DNA of 64,000 nucleotides from Arthrobacter sp. SLBN-112 (GTDB lineage: Bacteria; Actinomycetota; Actinomycetes; Actinomycetales; Micrococcaceae): contig NZ_JAUSXY010000001.1 of assembly GCF_030944625.1 (NCBI RefSeq), forward strand, positions 1,364,001-1,428,000. Direction: 5' to 3'. The position numbers were made by a program, and so were the translations under genes. This document shows, piece by piece, positions 25,996-34,715 of this stretch. Numbering within the stretch: the stretch's first letter is position 1; every line of letters begins with the position of its first letter. The notes below the pieces were generated by a model. It had not been told where the DNA came from. It saw nothing but the letters and a program-made list of their open reading frames with translations, and ran no database searches.

Positions 25996-28638
25996 TTAGT
26001 CCAGGTAGGTGCCCACCAGCGCCAGGTTCTGGATGACCGCCAGCCCGAACTGCGCCGTGTCATTGGTGGAGACCGTGGGTGCCTCGTCCACCGGCAGCAG
26101 CACGTGGGGTGGTTCGATCCTGCGCAGCGTGAAAGCGGATCCGTGGTTCAGGTGCTCGCCGCCCTCGGTGAAGCTGTCCCAGGCCCGGGCTGCGAGGTCA
26201 CGATCCTGCAACCTTGCCGCGGCGTACGCCGTCAGCCGGCTGTGCGCCTGCGTGAGGTAGACGCCCTCGAGCGGCTGGCCCACAGCCTCCACCTGCTCCT
26301 CCTTGGTGGCCAGGAACAGGCGGCAGTACTGCAGCCAGGCCCGCTCGAAGTCCGCATCCGGCACCAGGCCCACCAGTTCGCTGCAGATCTCCACCAGTCC
26401 GAAGACGGCGCTGAGGTGTGAGACCTGGATCTGCTCGCGGCCGGTGTCGAACCGGCCCCTGTCCAGGTCGTACAGGGCTTCGCCTGTGAGGAAACCGAAC
26501 TTCAGTGCGCCGATGTCCGCCATGGTGCCCAGCAGCCGGTCCCGGGACCGCGGGTTGCCGGTCCGTTCCCAGTCGGTGAGCCAGGTGGCGGCCAGGGAGC
26601 CCCAGTCCGTGCCAAGCCCCACGCCCAGGGCGCCGCGGTTGGGCCGGTAGGTGGCAGCATCCGTGCGGACCTTGCGGACCGGATCCAGGCCCAGGAAGTT
26701 CCGGTCGCTGTCCACCAGTTCGCTGAGCAGGTCTCCGGTGCGCTCATCCGCGGTGAGGTAGTAGTAGAAGCGGCGGTAGGCGGGGGTGCTGATCCGCAAC
26801 TGCTTGGCGCTGCAGCCCCAGTGCTGGACGTTGTGCCGGGACCCCAAGCCCTTCCACGGCCCCAGATGGTACACGTCCACCTCCCCGGTATGCCGGGTCA
26901 TGGCCTCGGCGAAACGGAAAATGTCTGCCCGGCCCGAGCGCAGGTAGGAGTACCACAGCCACAGGTCGGGGGAGAGCTCGGAGTTGTCCCATGCGTAGCC
27001 GCCCACGTCATAGCGCCACACGTGCCGGTCGAAGTCGTACGTGTGCATCACGTCGCCGAAGTTCCAGAACCCGTACCAGCGGCGCTGCTCCACCTGGCCG
27101 GCGTAGAAGTCGAAGAGGAAGTCCAGCTGATCCTCCAGCCCGGCACGCGCCGGAGTGCTCCGGTCCACGGGGTCCCAGTCGCCAAAGACGCCCACCGAGT
27201 GCAGGTATTCCGGCGTGGCCTGCAGGAGCGCCGGGGCGGACGCCGCGGCGGCGTCGGCCGCGAGGCTTTCCGTGGAAGGGGTGCTCTCATAGGCAAACAG
27301 GGTCAACTCGTGGGTGCGGGCAATTCCGGTGGGGTTGCCGAAGCCGGGTTCGTAGTCCTCATAGGTGATCTCCAGTCCCTCGAGCTGCTCCTCGAACGTG
27401 TCCTGGCCCAGTCCGTCGTGGTAGAATCGCAGGTCCATGGGCTGGGCTTCCGGGGAAAACAGCCACGCCGTCAGGTTTGCTCCGCCGCCGGCCGCGCCGC
27501 GGATATCCAGCTGGCCCGGGTGGGACTGCCAGAAGTCCTTGATCCCGACGCCCAGGCCGCCGCGGGTATCGCTCAGGGAGCAGAAGCCTGCCGAGCGGGT
27601 GCCGCCGGAGATGCCCACCCAGCCGTGGCCGGCAGCGGTCCGTTTCCGCAGTTCGAAGCCGTCTGCACTCAGTTGGGTAAGGGTGTAGTCGCCCCAGCTG
27701 GGGATGAGGTGCAGCCTTCCCGAGACCTCGGGGTTCCAGGCCTCTGCCGGGGGAGTGGCGCGGCCGGCGATCTGCGCGTCCCGTACTTCCGCACCCGGGT
27801 CCCGGCGCAACCCGGTCAGGCCACGCACGGCCTCGGTGAGGAACCCGCCGTCGGCCCCGGCGATCCGGACGTGCCGGTCATGCAGTTCGGCCTCCAGCGG
27901 CACGCTGAACCGGACGCCGAGCCCGGCCAGGAAGTCACGCTCCGGGTCACCGTCCCAGATGAAGGAGTGGACCATGCGCACGCTGCGGGCGTTGGCGTGG
28001 AAGTAGAACCGCACCACGAAGGGCAGCCAACCCCGGTGGGCGTTGTCCGGCAGGTCGGGGTGGTGGCGCCCTTCCAGCCGCACCACCGCGCGCACGGGCC
28101 CGGCTTGTTCCAGGACGACGGCGGTCACCTCGCCGGTGAAGGCCTCCCGGCCGGCGGTTCCGGCACCTTCGGGAACGCCGTCCTGCAGCAGGCTGACCAG
28201 CCGTGCGTCGCGGGCAACGGGCCGGCCGTCCCGGGACAGGCTGCTGAACAGGGTGGATCCGCGGCGGTTGATCACCATCCGCAAAACACCGGTATCAATT
28301 GTCAGGGCGTCGGCATCCTCGGTGACCGTGACGGCCGTACCGTCCGGCGCCGGCCGGCCGGCTGCGGCGGCCGCTCCGGCGTCGGCCCCCACCTGGTAGG
28401 TGCCCGACGGCGTGTCGGTTGCCGGGAGGGCGATGCCCGCCCATTTTAAGGAGCCGTCCGGCCAGGTGGCCAAGGGCCATGCCTGGCTGGGGAGGGGAGT
28501 GCCGGCGGCGTCTGCCACCGTAAGGGTGTCCGCGCCGGGCACTGAGCCGCGGGCGAACGGCATGCCCCACGTTGTTCCGCCACTGATTGCTGCAGGGGCC
28601 TGGCCATCGATCCACCTGATGAGGGTGCTGTCCGTCAT
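25996..28638 (-). CDS. PcRGLX-family exo-rhamnogalacturonan lyase-like protein
   Basis: An 880-residue protein whose opening (LIRWIDGQAPAAISGGTTWG, MPFARGSVPGADTLTV, SQAWPLATWPDGSLKWAGI) is the signature of PcRGLX/YetA-type proteins, related to exo-acting rhamnogalacturonan lyases. A beta-rich N-terminal half is followed by a helical, toroid-like part (WYGFWNFGDVMHTYDFDRHVW, YAWDNSELSPDLWLWYSYLR). There is no signal peptide, so it probably acts inside the cell on imported oligosaccharides. The ATG at 28638 is preferred over a GTG five codons upstream. A LacI-type operator lies just upstream. Confidence 0.85.
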   Translation of the reverse strand: MTDSTLIRWIDGQAPAAISGGTTWGMPFARGSVPGADTLTVADAAGTPLPSQAWPLATWPDGSLKWAGIALPATDTPSGTYQVGADAGAAAAAGRPAPDGTAVTVTEDADALTIDTGVLRMVINRRGSTLFSSLSRDGRPVARDARLVSLLQDGVPEGAGTAGREAFTGEVTAVVLEQAGPVRAVVRLEGRHHPDLPDNAHRGWLPFVVRFYFHANARSVRMVHSFIWDGDPERDFLAGLGVRFSVPLEAELHDRHVRIAGADGGFLTEAVRGLTGLRRDPGAEVRDAQIAGRATPPAEAWNPEVSGRLHLIPSWGDYTLTQLSADGFELRKRTAAGHGWVGISGGTRSAGFCSLSDTRGGLGVGIKDFWQSHPGQLDIRGAAGGGANLTAWLFSPEAQPMDLRFYHDGLGQDTFEEQLEGLEITYEDYEPGFGNPTGIARTHELTLFAYESTPSTESLAADAAAASAPALLQATPEYLHSVGVFGDWDPVDRSTPARAGLEDQLDFLFDFYAGQVEQRRWYGFWNFGDVMHTYDFDRHVWRYDVGGYAWDNSELSPDLWLWYSYLRSGRADIFRFAEAMTRHTGEVDVYHLGPWKGLGSRHNVQHWGCSAKQLRISTPAYRRFYYYLTADERTGDLLSELVDSDRNFLGLDPVRKVRTDAATYRPNRGALGVGLGTDWGSLAATWLTDWERTGNPRSRDRLLGTMADIGALKFGFLTGEALYDLDRGRFDTGREQIQVSHLSAVFGLVEICSELVGLVPDADFERAWLQYCRLFLATKEEQVEAVGQPLEGVYLTQAHSRLTAYAAARLQDRDLAARAWDSFTEGGEHLNHGSAFTLRRIEPPHVLLPVDEAPTVSTNDTAQFGLAVIQNLALVGTYLD

Positions 28639-28691
28639 GTCATCCGATTCCACTGGTGATTGCCGCGCGTTTGGGTCCCGCCGAAATGCGG

Positions 28692-28703
28692 GAAAGCGCT
28701 TTC
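28692..28703. promoter_or_regulatory. LacI-type operator upstream of the lyase gene
   Basis: GAAAGCGCTTTC is a perfect 12-bp palindrome with the central CG expected for LacI/CcpA-family operators, in the context GGGAAAGCGCTTTCTCG. It lies 54-65 bases before the lyase start codon, a suitable place for repression. No LacI-family gene is present in the window. Confidence 0.6.
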
Positions 28704-28913
28704 TCGATCAGGATTACAACGTAGTAGACGATGGGGCGGGGCGCAAGGGGTATCCGTCGGCCGGAACAACCGTGCGGCCGGACGCGGGCATATTTGATGA
28801 GTATGCGGCGTTTGTCGCCAGGGTCCTGGCTGCCAAGGCGCGGGGCCACATCGGCGGCCTTGAACCTGACGATGCCAAGTTCTCATGCCCACGGTTCGCC
28901 CCGGGTGGGAATA

Positions 28914-28948
28914 CGGATGGCCGCCGTCCCAGCGACGGCGGCCATCCG
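28914..28948 (-). terminator. Hairpin terminator of the HATPase gene
   Basis: CGGATGGCCGCCGTC (28914-28928) pairs perfectly with 28934-28948 around a CCAGC loop. It lies nine bases beyond the stop of the minus-strand HATPase gene. Confidence 0.8.
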
Positions 28949-28956
28949 AGTCTTTG

Positions 28957-29433
28957 TTAGTCCAGCGGAAGGGTTACCGTCACGCTGGTGCCGCGGCCCG
29001 GTGCGGAGCTGATATCCACTGCCCCGGCGGCTTCCTGCACGGCCACCGTCATGAGCCGCAGTCCGTACCCGTGATGGCGTCCGCACGTGGCGGCGTCGCT
29101 GTCAAAGCCTGTGCCGTCGTCGGCAACCACCAGGCGGATCCCGTGGTCAACGGCCAGCAGCTGCACGGTTACCGTGGATGCGCCGGAGAATTTGAAGGCG
29201 TTGCTGAGCGCCTCTCGCGCTGACTGGTACAGGAGGGAGGCGCAGTCCGCCGGGATCTCAATGCCCCAATGTGGAGTATCCCAGTGAACCGTGGTTCCGT
29301 GCTGGCGAAGGGGCGCCGTGAGCCGGTCAATGCAACCGGCCAGCCCCAGGGTGTGGAAATCCAACGGCTGGAGGTCGGTCAGCACGCCTCCCACGGTTGT
29401 GACTTCGTTCTCCAAGGCTGTCTTGGTGCCCAT
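28957..29433 (-). CDS. Stand-alone HATPase domain protein (truncated histidine kinase-like)
   Basis: A 158-residue protein with the ATP-binding domain of NarL-type sensor kinases. It has a helix like the end of the dimerisation domain (LQPLDFHTLGLAGCIDRL), then the N box SAREALSNAFKFSGAS, the G1 box VVADDGTGFD, and the G2-type GYGLRLMTVAVQ. No phosphorylated His helix or sensor domain is encoded, and an in-frame TAG closes the frame about 17 codons upstream of the ATG. It may be a degraded kinase or a stand-alone ATPase acting like an anti-sigma kinase. GGAGCAGGA precedes the ATG. Confidence 0.68.
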   Translation of the reverse strand: MGTKTALENEVTTVGGVLTDLQPLDFHTLGLAGCIDRLTAPLRQHGTTVHWDTPHWGIEIPADCASLLYQSAREALSNAFKFSGASTVTVQLLAVDHGIRLVVADDGTGFDSDAATCGRHHGYGLRLMTVAVQEAAGAVDISSAPGRGTSVTVTLPLD

Positions 29434-29772
29434 GACTTCCTGCTCCCCAAGCTGGTTTTGTCTGATACCCCCAGCGTGGACCTGAAACGTCTAGGGGGCG
29501 CAAGATTTGCCTCAAGATCCGATCAATTCTGTGCGCGGCGCAAGGCGGGAAGAGGGCGGGTGCAGTGGGTGCCAAGTTCGCGGCAGCGCCCCGGGCAACC
29601 GCAGCCGGATTCGCCGCCGTTCTCCGCGCCGACACGAAAGCAAAGCAGATAGGCTGCGCCCGCACCATGTAACGTGCAGGAAGATCAACAGCCTGAGGGG
29701 GCAGCGCTTGAACATCACCGACTCCGTCAGAGCAGTGCGTCCGGCACCCGGGGCCCTCGGCCGGGGGCGTCC

Positions 29773-30333
29773 GTGAACGCCAAACGGCCGGCGGAACCGC
29801 TGATGTTGTTCTGGAAATTCATGATCACCCTCGCCGCCGTCGTCGGCGTGGGCACCTGCGCGGGTCTTTGGCTTATTTACACGCACTTCCTGGTGGCAAC
29901 ACCCGGGACCATGGAAGTGCTGGAGCGGCAGTTGACCAAAAGCGATGCCATCCCGGCTATCCAGGACGAGGAAGGGGAGGCGATCATCGGCGAGACCCGG
30001 CTGCTCGCCTCTTATGAGTCGATGACCTACTACGCCGCCCCAGCCCGGACATCCGGCGTCGCCTGCCTGGTGGGGAAGAACGCATGGGACCAGGTGTCCT
30101 ACTGGGAGGCATGCGACTACATCCCCGACGCCCGGGACATCCTGCTGGAGGTGCAGGACCCCGACGGACGGGACATTCTCTTTGTGCCTGACCAGTTCGA
30201 CCACGGCCCACTGGAACGGGACGGGTGGGTCAGCCTGCACCGCAACCTGCTGATCATGCCCCTGGCCGAACCGCCGCAGCCGCAGGGCCCGGAACTGCTC
30301 ACGCGCAACGCAACGCTGCAAAAGGCCGGGTAG
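29773..30333 (+). CDS. Membrane-anchored hypothetical protein
   Basis: A protein of about 186 residues. One N-terminal membrane span (FWKFMITLAAVVGVGTCAGL) follows a short basic start. An extracytoplasmic domain of about 140 residues follows, with two Cys (VACLVGKN, WEACDYIPD) likely to form a disulfide. The start is uncertain: I use the GTG at 29773 behind GGGGG, but the frame is open from 29674. No family is recognised. Confidence 0.58.
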   Translation: MNAKRPAEPLMLFWKFMITLAAVVGVGTCAGLWLIYTHFLVATPGTMEVLERQLTKSDAIPAIQDEEGEAIIGETRLLASYESMTYYAAPARTSGVACLVGKNAWDQVSYWEACDYIPDARDILLEVQDPDGRDILFVPDQFDHGPLERDGWVSLHRNLLIMPLAEPPQPQGPELLTRNATLQKAG

Positions 30334-30453
30334 CCCCTGTCATTCCAACGCGTCCGCGAACCAGTCAGTGATGGTGGCGGGGTGGATTATTGCACTAGAG
30401 TTTCTTGCATTTGCGCCTGGCCGGGCGCCAGCCCCTTTGCGAATGGAGCTTCC

Positions 30454-31347
30454 TTGTCCCTGATTGTCGGCGCATACCCCGCCCAGCCTGGCGAACCGCA
30501 GGAGCAGTTCTACCGGGGCCTTGCTGCCATTTCCGGGATCCGCGGTCTCGAGCTTCCCTATGGCCCTTATGGCGGGACCGGGTGGCCGGCGGGTGCACCG
30601 GAGAGCTGGTCCGCCGTGGTTACCGCCATTCCCGGGACCATGCAGCGGCTGGGCACCAACAAAGCGTTCGGGCTGGCCTCCGCTGATGCGGCGGGGCGGC
30701 GGGAAGCCCTCGAATTCGCGGCGGGAGTCAGGGACTATGCTTTCCGGCTGCGGGATGCCGGGCACGACGTGGAGGCTGTTGAACTGCATTCCGCCCCCAC
30801 CGGTGGCGCCTCCGGCCGCTGGTTCGAAGAATCGCTGAAGGAAGTCCTGGCGTGGGACTGGGGACCCTCCCGAGTGCTGATCGAACACTGTGACGCCCCG
30901 CGTCCCGGTGCCAGCCCGGAGAAGGGTTTCCTCACTTTTGCGGAGGAAGTGGACGTCGCTGTTTCACTCAGGGCCCAGGGCTGGGAGCGGGTGGGGGTGA
31001 CGGTCAATTGGGCACGCTCGGTGATCGAATCGGGCAACCCCGATACGGCGGTTGAGCACCTGTCCCTCGGCCGTGAGGCAGGCGTCCTTGCGGGCCTGGT
31101 CTTTTCCGGATGCTCACCGGAGGAAACCGGCTTTGGCTATGCGTGGATCGATGCGCACCTCCCCGCCGTGGAAGTCGACGGAGCCCCGCCCAGCTCCGTG
31201 CTGAACCGCCGCGAAATTGACCGGTGCCTGGCGGCGGCGGGGCCGCTGCCCATCCTCGGGTTCAAGATCGGGCTTGGGCCGGAGGTGCTTTCGCCGGCGG
31301 AACGCGTGGAGCGGGTCCGGCAAATGTCGGTCCTGGTCCGCGAGTAG
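30454..31347 (+). CDS. DUF4862-family TIM-barrel-like protein
   Basis: A 297-residue protein (SLIVGAYPAQPGEPQEQFYRG..., LELPYGPYGGTGWP, VEAVELHSAPTG, SRVLIEHCDAP, GLVFSGCSPEETGFGYAW) matching the DUF4862 family as I know it, a probable TIM barrel of the sugar-isomerase type with unknown substrate. The TTG at 30454 is chosen because GGAG stands six bases upstream and the conserved sequence begins there. The longer in-frame ATG at 30382 adds an unconserved tail. It is convergent with the ABC gene, four bases apart. Confidence 0.75.
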   Translation: MSLIVGAYPAQPGEPQEQFYRGLAAISGIRGLELPYGPYGGTGWPAGAPESWSAVVTAIPGTMQRLGTNKAFGLASADAAGRREALEFAAGVRDYAFRLRDAGHDVEAVELHSAPTGGASGRWFEESLKEVLAWDWGPSRVLIEHCDAPRPGASPEKGFLTFAEEVDVAVSLRAQGWERVGVTVNWARSVIESGNPDTAVEHLSLGREAGVLAGLVFSGCSPEETGFGYAWIDAHLPAVEVDGAPPSSVLNRREIDRCLAAAGPLPILGFKIGLGPEVLSPAERVERVRQMSVLVRE

Positions 31348-31351
31348 CGGC

Positions 31352-32059
31352 TCAGGCGCCGGTCACCACCGGCGCCGTGAGCCTGCCGTCCCGCATGGTG
31401 GCCACCACGTCCGTGAGCGGCACGAACTCGGTGTCGTGGGTGACCATCACGGTGGCCACCCCGAACTCGGTGGTCACCTGGCGCAGCAGCCCGATGATCG
31501 AGGCGCTGCGTTCGTGGTCCAGCGCGGCGGTTGGCTCGTCCACCAGCAGTACCTTGGGATTGCCCATGAGTGCCCGGGCGATGTTCACCCGCTGGCGCTG
31601 GCCGCCGGAGAGCTGGTGCGGCAGCTTTCCTGCGCTGGTGCCGAGGCCGACGACGTCCAGCAGCCCGGCTGCCTTAGCCCGGGCTGCCTTGGCCGGCCTG
31701 CCCCGCAGGTGGTCGCTGATGATGAGTTGCTCGGCGGCCGTGAGCGAGGGGAGCAGGTTGGGCTGCTGGAAGATGATGCCCACTTTGTCCCGCCGCAGGG
31801 CGGTGAGTTCCTTGTCCTTGAGGCCGGCCGTATCCGTGCCGTCAATGATGACCTGCCCGCGGGTGGGACGGACCAGGGTGGCGGCGGTGGCCAGGAGGCT
31901 GGACTTCCCGGAGCCGGACGGGCCCACCAGCGAGACCAGCTGGCCGGCCGGGGCGGTCAGGCTGACCCGGTCCAGGGCGGTTGTGGTTCCGCCGCCGTCG
32001 GGGTATTCGAGGGTGACGTTGACCAGGCTCAGGGGAGCGGGGGAGGACGAATCGAACAT
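31352..32059 (-). CDS. ABC transporter ATPase, MacB/LolD type
   Basis: A 235-residue ATPase with Walker A GPSGSGKSS, Q-loop GIIFQQPNLLPS, signature LSGGQRQRVNIARAL, Walker B VLLVDEPTAALD and H-loop VMVTHDTEFV. This subgroup pairs with FtsX-like permeases, and the gene immediately upstream on the same strand (29 bases) encodes one. The pair probably acts in efflux or as a mechanotransmission system rather than in uptake. The neighbouring divergent two-component system is a likely regulator. Confidence 0.9.
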   Translation of the reverse strand: MFDSSSPAPLSLVNVTLEYPDGGGTTTALDRVSLTAPAGQLVSLVGPSGSGKSSLLATAATLVRPTRGQVIIDGTDTAGLKDKELTALRRDKVGIIFQQPNLLPSLTAAEQLIISDHLRGRPAKAARAKAAGLLDVVGLGTSAGKLPHQLSGGQRQRVNIARALMGNPKVLLVDEPTAALDHERSASIIGLLRQVTTEFGVATVMVTHDTEFVPLTDVVATMRDGRLTAPVVTGA

Positions 32060-32088
32060 CGGGGTTCCTTTCAGGAAGGGGAAGGGGT

Positions 32089-33192
32089 TTAGTTGCCGCC
32101 GAGAGCCAGGAGCGCGTCAACCTTGGTGACGCGGCGGACGGCCAGTGCGGCGCCGGCCAGGCCCAGGGCAACAATCCCGACGACGGGCAGCACCGTGGTG
32201 CCTGCGGTCAGCAGGAACGGGGCAGCCTGGGCCGCCAGCGCGCCGGCTGCAACGCCCACTGCTCCGCCGGCGGCGGCCCCGGCCACCAGGACAATGGCCG
32301 CCTGGGTCATGGCATCGCGGAGTATGTAGGAGCCGGGGGCGCCCATGGCTTTCAGCACGGCGATGTCGCGGGTCCGCTGGATGGTCCAGACCGTCAGGAA
32401 GGCCACAATCACCAGCGAGGAGATCCCGTACAGGAAAGCCTGCATCAAGGTGAGGGATCCGTTTTCGCTCTTGAAGGAGCCCAGCGCCTGGAACGATCCG
32501 GTCCGGGACTCGCTGACCGTGTGCGCCGCGGCATCGGCGGCGGCCCTGTCCACCTTCGCCCCGCCGGCAAAGGTGACCGCCACGACGGTGGCCAGCTGGT
32601 CGCCGTCGGACACGTGCGCCACCTTGGCCCAGGCAGGCAGCGCCGTCCACACCACGCTGGTGTGTGCATACCACTGGTCCGGCACCACCGCGGCGACGCC
32701 CAGCTCCACGCCTCCCATAGATACCTTGTCCCCTTGGCCCACGGACAGTGCCTCCGCCGTCGAAGACCCCAGCACCGCTGTCCCGGCGGATACCTCAACC
32801 GGTGCCAGCGGGCTGCCCGGAGAGACGCCGAAAACGGCCACGTTTGCGGTGCCGGCGCCGCCGGGCACCTGCGCGCGGGTCTGGGTGATGCCCAGCGGTT
32901 CGGCGGACTGGACACCGGGCGCGTCCTTCCAGCGCGCCACCTGGCCGGCTGTCACGGAGCTTTCCGTGTAGGACGCCTTGGGCGTCACGGAACCGGGGGC
33001 GCCAAAGGCGATGGAGTCCACCGGCCGGGCGGCGGAGGCGCCGAGCTTGTCGATTGCGGACGTCGACTGCTCTGCGAGCCCCGCCGTCAGGCCGGACAGC
33101 ATGACCAGCAGGAGGGTGATCAGGGCTACGACGCCGCCCATCATGGCGAACCGGCCTTTGGCGAAGCGGATATCGCGGATTGCCAGGAACAC
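32089..33192 (-). CDS. FtsX/MacB-type ABC transporter permease
   Basis: A 367-residue permease with an N-terminal span (FLAIRDIRFAKGRFAMMGGV...), a large extracytoplasmic domain of about 190 residues, and three C-terminal spans (SLVIVAFLTVWTIQRTRDIA, AVLKAMGAPGSYILRDAM) typical of the FtsX fold. The GTG at 33192 is preferred to the longer frame, which lacks conservation. It is transcribed with the ATPase 29 bases downstream. Its substrate is unknown. Confidence 0.82.
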   Translation of the reverse strand: MFLAIRDIRFAKGRFAMMGGVVALITLLLVMLSGLTAGLAEQSTSAIDKLGASAARPVDSIAFGAPGSVTPKASYTESSVTAGQVARWKDAPGVQSAEPLGITQTRAQVPGGAGTANVAVFGVSPGSPLAPVEVSAGTAVLGSSTAEALSVGQGDKVSMGGVELGVAAVVPDQWYAHTSVVWTALPAWAKVAHVSDGDQLATVVAVTFAGGAKVDRAAADAAAHTVSESRTGSFQALGSFKSENGSLTLMQAFLYGISSLVIVAFLTVWTIQRTRDIAVLKAMGAPGSYILRDAMTQAAIVLVAGAAAGGAVGVAAGALAAQAAPFLLTAGTTVLPVVGIVALGLAGAALAVRRVTKVDALLALGGN

Positions 33193-33359
33193 GTTGTTTC
33201 TTCTCTCAGCAGGGGTGGATTCTCTTGGTCCTTCCACTCTCCCGTCGGGAGCCTGCGGTGGCATCACGGGGACGGTTGATCCGCAGGAATGGAAAGGTTG
33301 AGCCCGCAGTCAACCTTTTGGTTGATCCTGTACCGGCCGGCCCGGCATAAGCTGATGAA

Positions 33360-34715
33360 ATGCCTGCCACGCCCCTGCCGCCGTCCCCGGAGAAAACCGG
33401 CGGTACCCCGGCCAAGGGGCCACTGGACGCCCTGGAAAACGCGTCATCGGCAGCAATCCTCCGGGTCTTGCGCGTCACCCTCCACACCGGGTTCGCGCTG
33501 TTGCTGGCCGTGGCGGTGGTCCGGATCTTCATGGCCGGCGGTCCGCTGCGCTGGCTGTGGGCGGCCGCCGCCGTCGTCCTCGCGGCCATCTACCTGGCGG
33601 GAACTGTCCTGGAAAAGCGGCACGCCGAAGCCCGGATCGGCTTCAACCCCCGCCGCTACGGCCTGCTGTGGCTGGGCCTGGTCACGGCCCTCTGGGCGGT
33701 CCTCCTTGCCGGAAGCGCAGACTTCGCCTGGCTTGCCTTCCCCATCTTCTTCCTGCACCTGCACTTGCTGCCGCGGCGCGGGGCGCTGCTGGCGATCACC
33801 CTGATGACCGGTGCGGTGGTCGCTTCCCAGTGGGCTGCCAGTGGTGCGCCGGTCCCGCACGCGGCGGCCGTCGTCGGGCCGGTGCTGGGCGCCGTTTTCT
33901 CCGTGATCACCGGCCTGGCCTATGCGGCCCTTTACCGGGAAGCCGAGAACCAGCGGCGTGCGGCGGACGAGTTGAGGCGCACGCGCGAGGAACTGTCCCG
34001 GTCCCAGCACGAGTCCGGAGTGCTGGCGGAACGGGAGCGGCTGGCCCGGGAAATCCACGACACCCTGGCGCAGGGGCTCTCCAGCATCGTGCTCCTGGGG
34101 CGGGCGGCCGAACAGTCGCTGGCCGACGGTGACGCACCGACGGCATCCTCCCGGCTGGCGCTGGTGCAACAGACCGCGGCGGACAACCTGGCCGAGGCAC
34201 GCAGCTTTGTGCGCGGGCTGTCTTCGCCGCACCTTGAGGGGACCACGCTGGTGGAGGCCCTGCGCCGGCTGTGCGGGACCACGGAGACCGGTGCCGCGGC
34301 GGCAGGGCTTGCGCTGCGTTGCCGGCTGGAGGTGGACGGCGAGCCGCAGGATCTGCCCCAGCCCGTGCGCGTGGCCCTGTTGCGGGCGGCGCAGGCGAGC
34401 CTCGCCAACGTCCGCGACCATGCCCGGGCGGCGAACGCCGTCGTCACCCTTGCCTTCCTGGGCACCGAGGTGACCATGGACATTTACGACGACGGGACGG
34501 GCTTTGAGCCGTCCGTTGCGGCCGGTGCCGCGGACACTGCGGACGGCAGCGGGTTCGGGCTGCGTTCGCTGCGGGAGCGTGTCACCGCTTTGAACGGCTC
34601 GCTGGCCGTGGAGTCGGCGCCGGGGGAGGGGACGGTGGTGGCCATCCGGCTGCCGCTTGACGGTGCTGCCGCTCTGGATGGTGCTGCCTCTCTGGATGGG
34701 GGAAGTGATGGGTGA
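33360..34715 (+). CDS. NarL-type sensor histidine kinase
   Basis: A 451-residue kinase. Five or six hydrophobic spans (residues about 35-195) form a membrane sensor. A coiled-coil linker follows (REAENQRRAADELRRTREEL), then the HisKA_3 helix with the phosphorylated His (LAREIHDTLAQGLSSIVLL), then an HATPase (YDDGTGFEPS, GFGLRSLRERV). The C-terminus ends in a short tandem repeat (34659-34694). It overlaps the response-regulator start by eight bases. The divergent FtsX/ABC pair is a likely target, an arrangement typical of envelope-stress sensors. Confidence 0.88.
   Translation: MPATPLPPSPEKTGGTPAKGPLDALENASSAAILRVLRVTLHTGFALLLAVAVVRIFMAGGPLRWLWAAAAVVLAAIYLAGTVLEKRHAEARIGFNPRRYGLLWLGLVTALWAVLLAGSADFAWLAFPIFFLHLHLLPRRGALLAITLMTGAVVASQWAASGAPVPHAAAVVGPVLGAVFSVITGLAYAALYREAENQRRAADELRRTREELSRSQHESGVLAERERLAREIHDTLAQGLSSIVLLGRAAEQSLADGDAPTASSRLALVQQTAADNLAEARSFVRGLSSPHLEGTTLVEALRRLCGTTETGAAAAGLALRCRLEVDGEPQDLPQPVRVALLRAAQASLANVRDHARAANAVVTLAFLGTEVTMDIYDDGTGFEPSVAAGAADTADGSGFGLRSLRERVTALNGSLAVESAPGEGTVVAIRLPLDGAAALDGAASLDGGSDG
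34659..34694 (+). repeat. 18-bp tandem repeat at the kinase C-terminus
   Basis: Two 18-base units (34659-34676, 34677-34694) differ at three positions and encode the repeated peptide DGAAAL / DGAASL just before the stop. Confidence 0.6.

Larger units (their letters stand above)
28654..28956. other. 303-base intergenic region
   Basis: This gap separates the lyase gene from the HATPase gene. It holds the lyase promoter region with the LacI-type palindrome (28692-28703) and, at its far end, the terminator hairpin (28914-28948). I find no convincing coding sequence in it. Confidence 0.7.

Noticed and set aside
26821..28449. 542-codon plus-strand frame opposite the lyase gene
   Set aside because: The lyase frame has recognisable domains and an operator upstream; the antisense frame has no ribosome site or motif.
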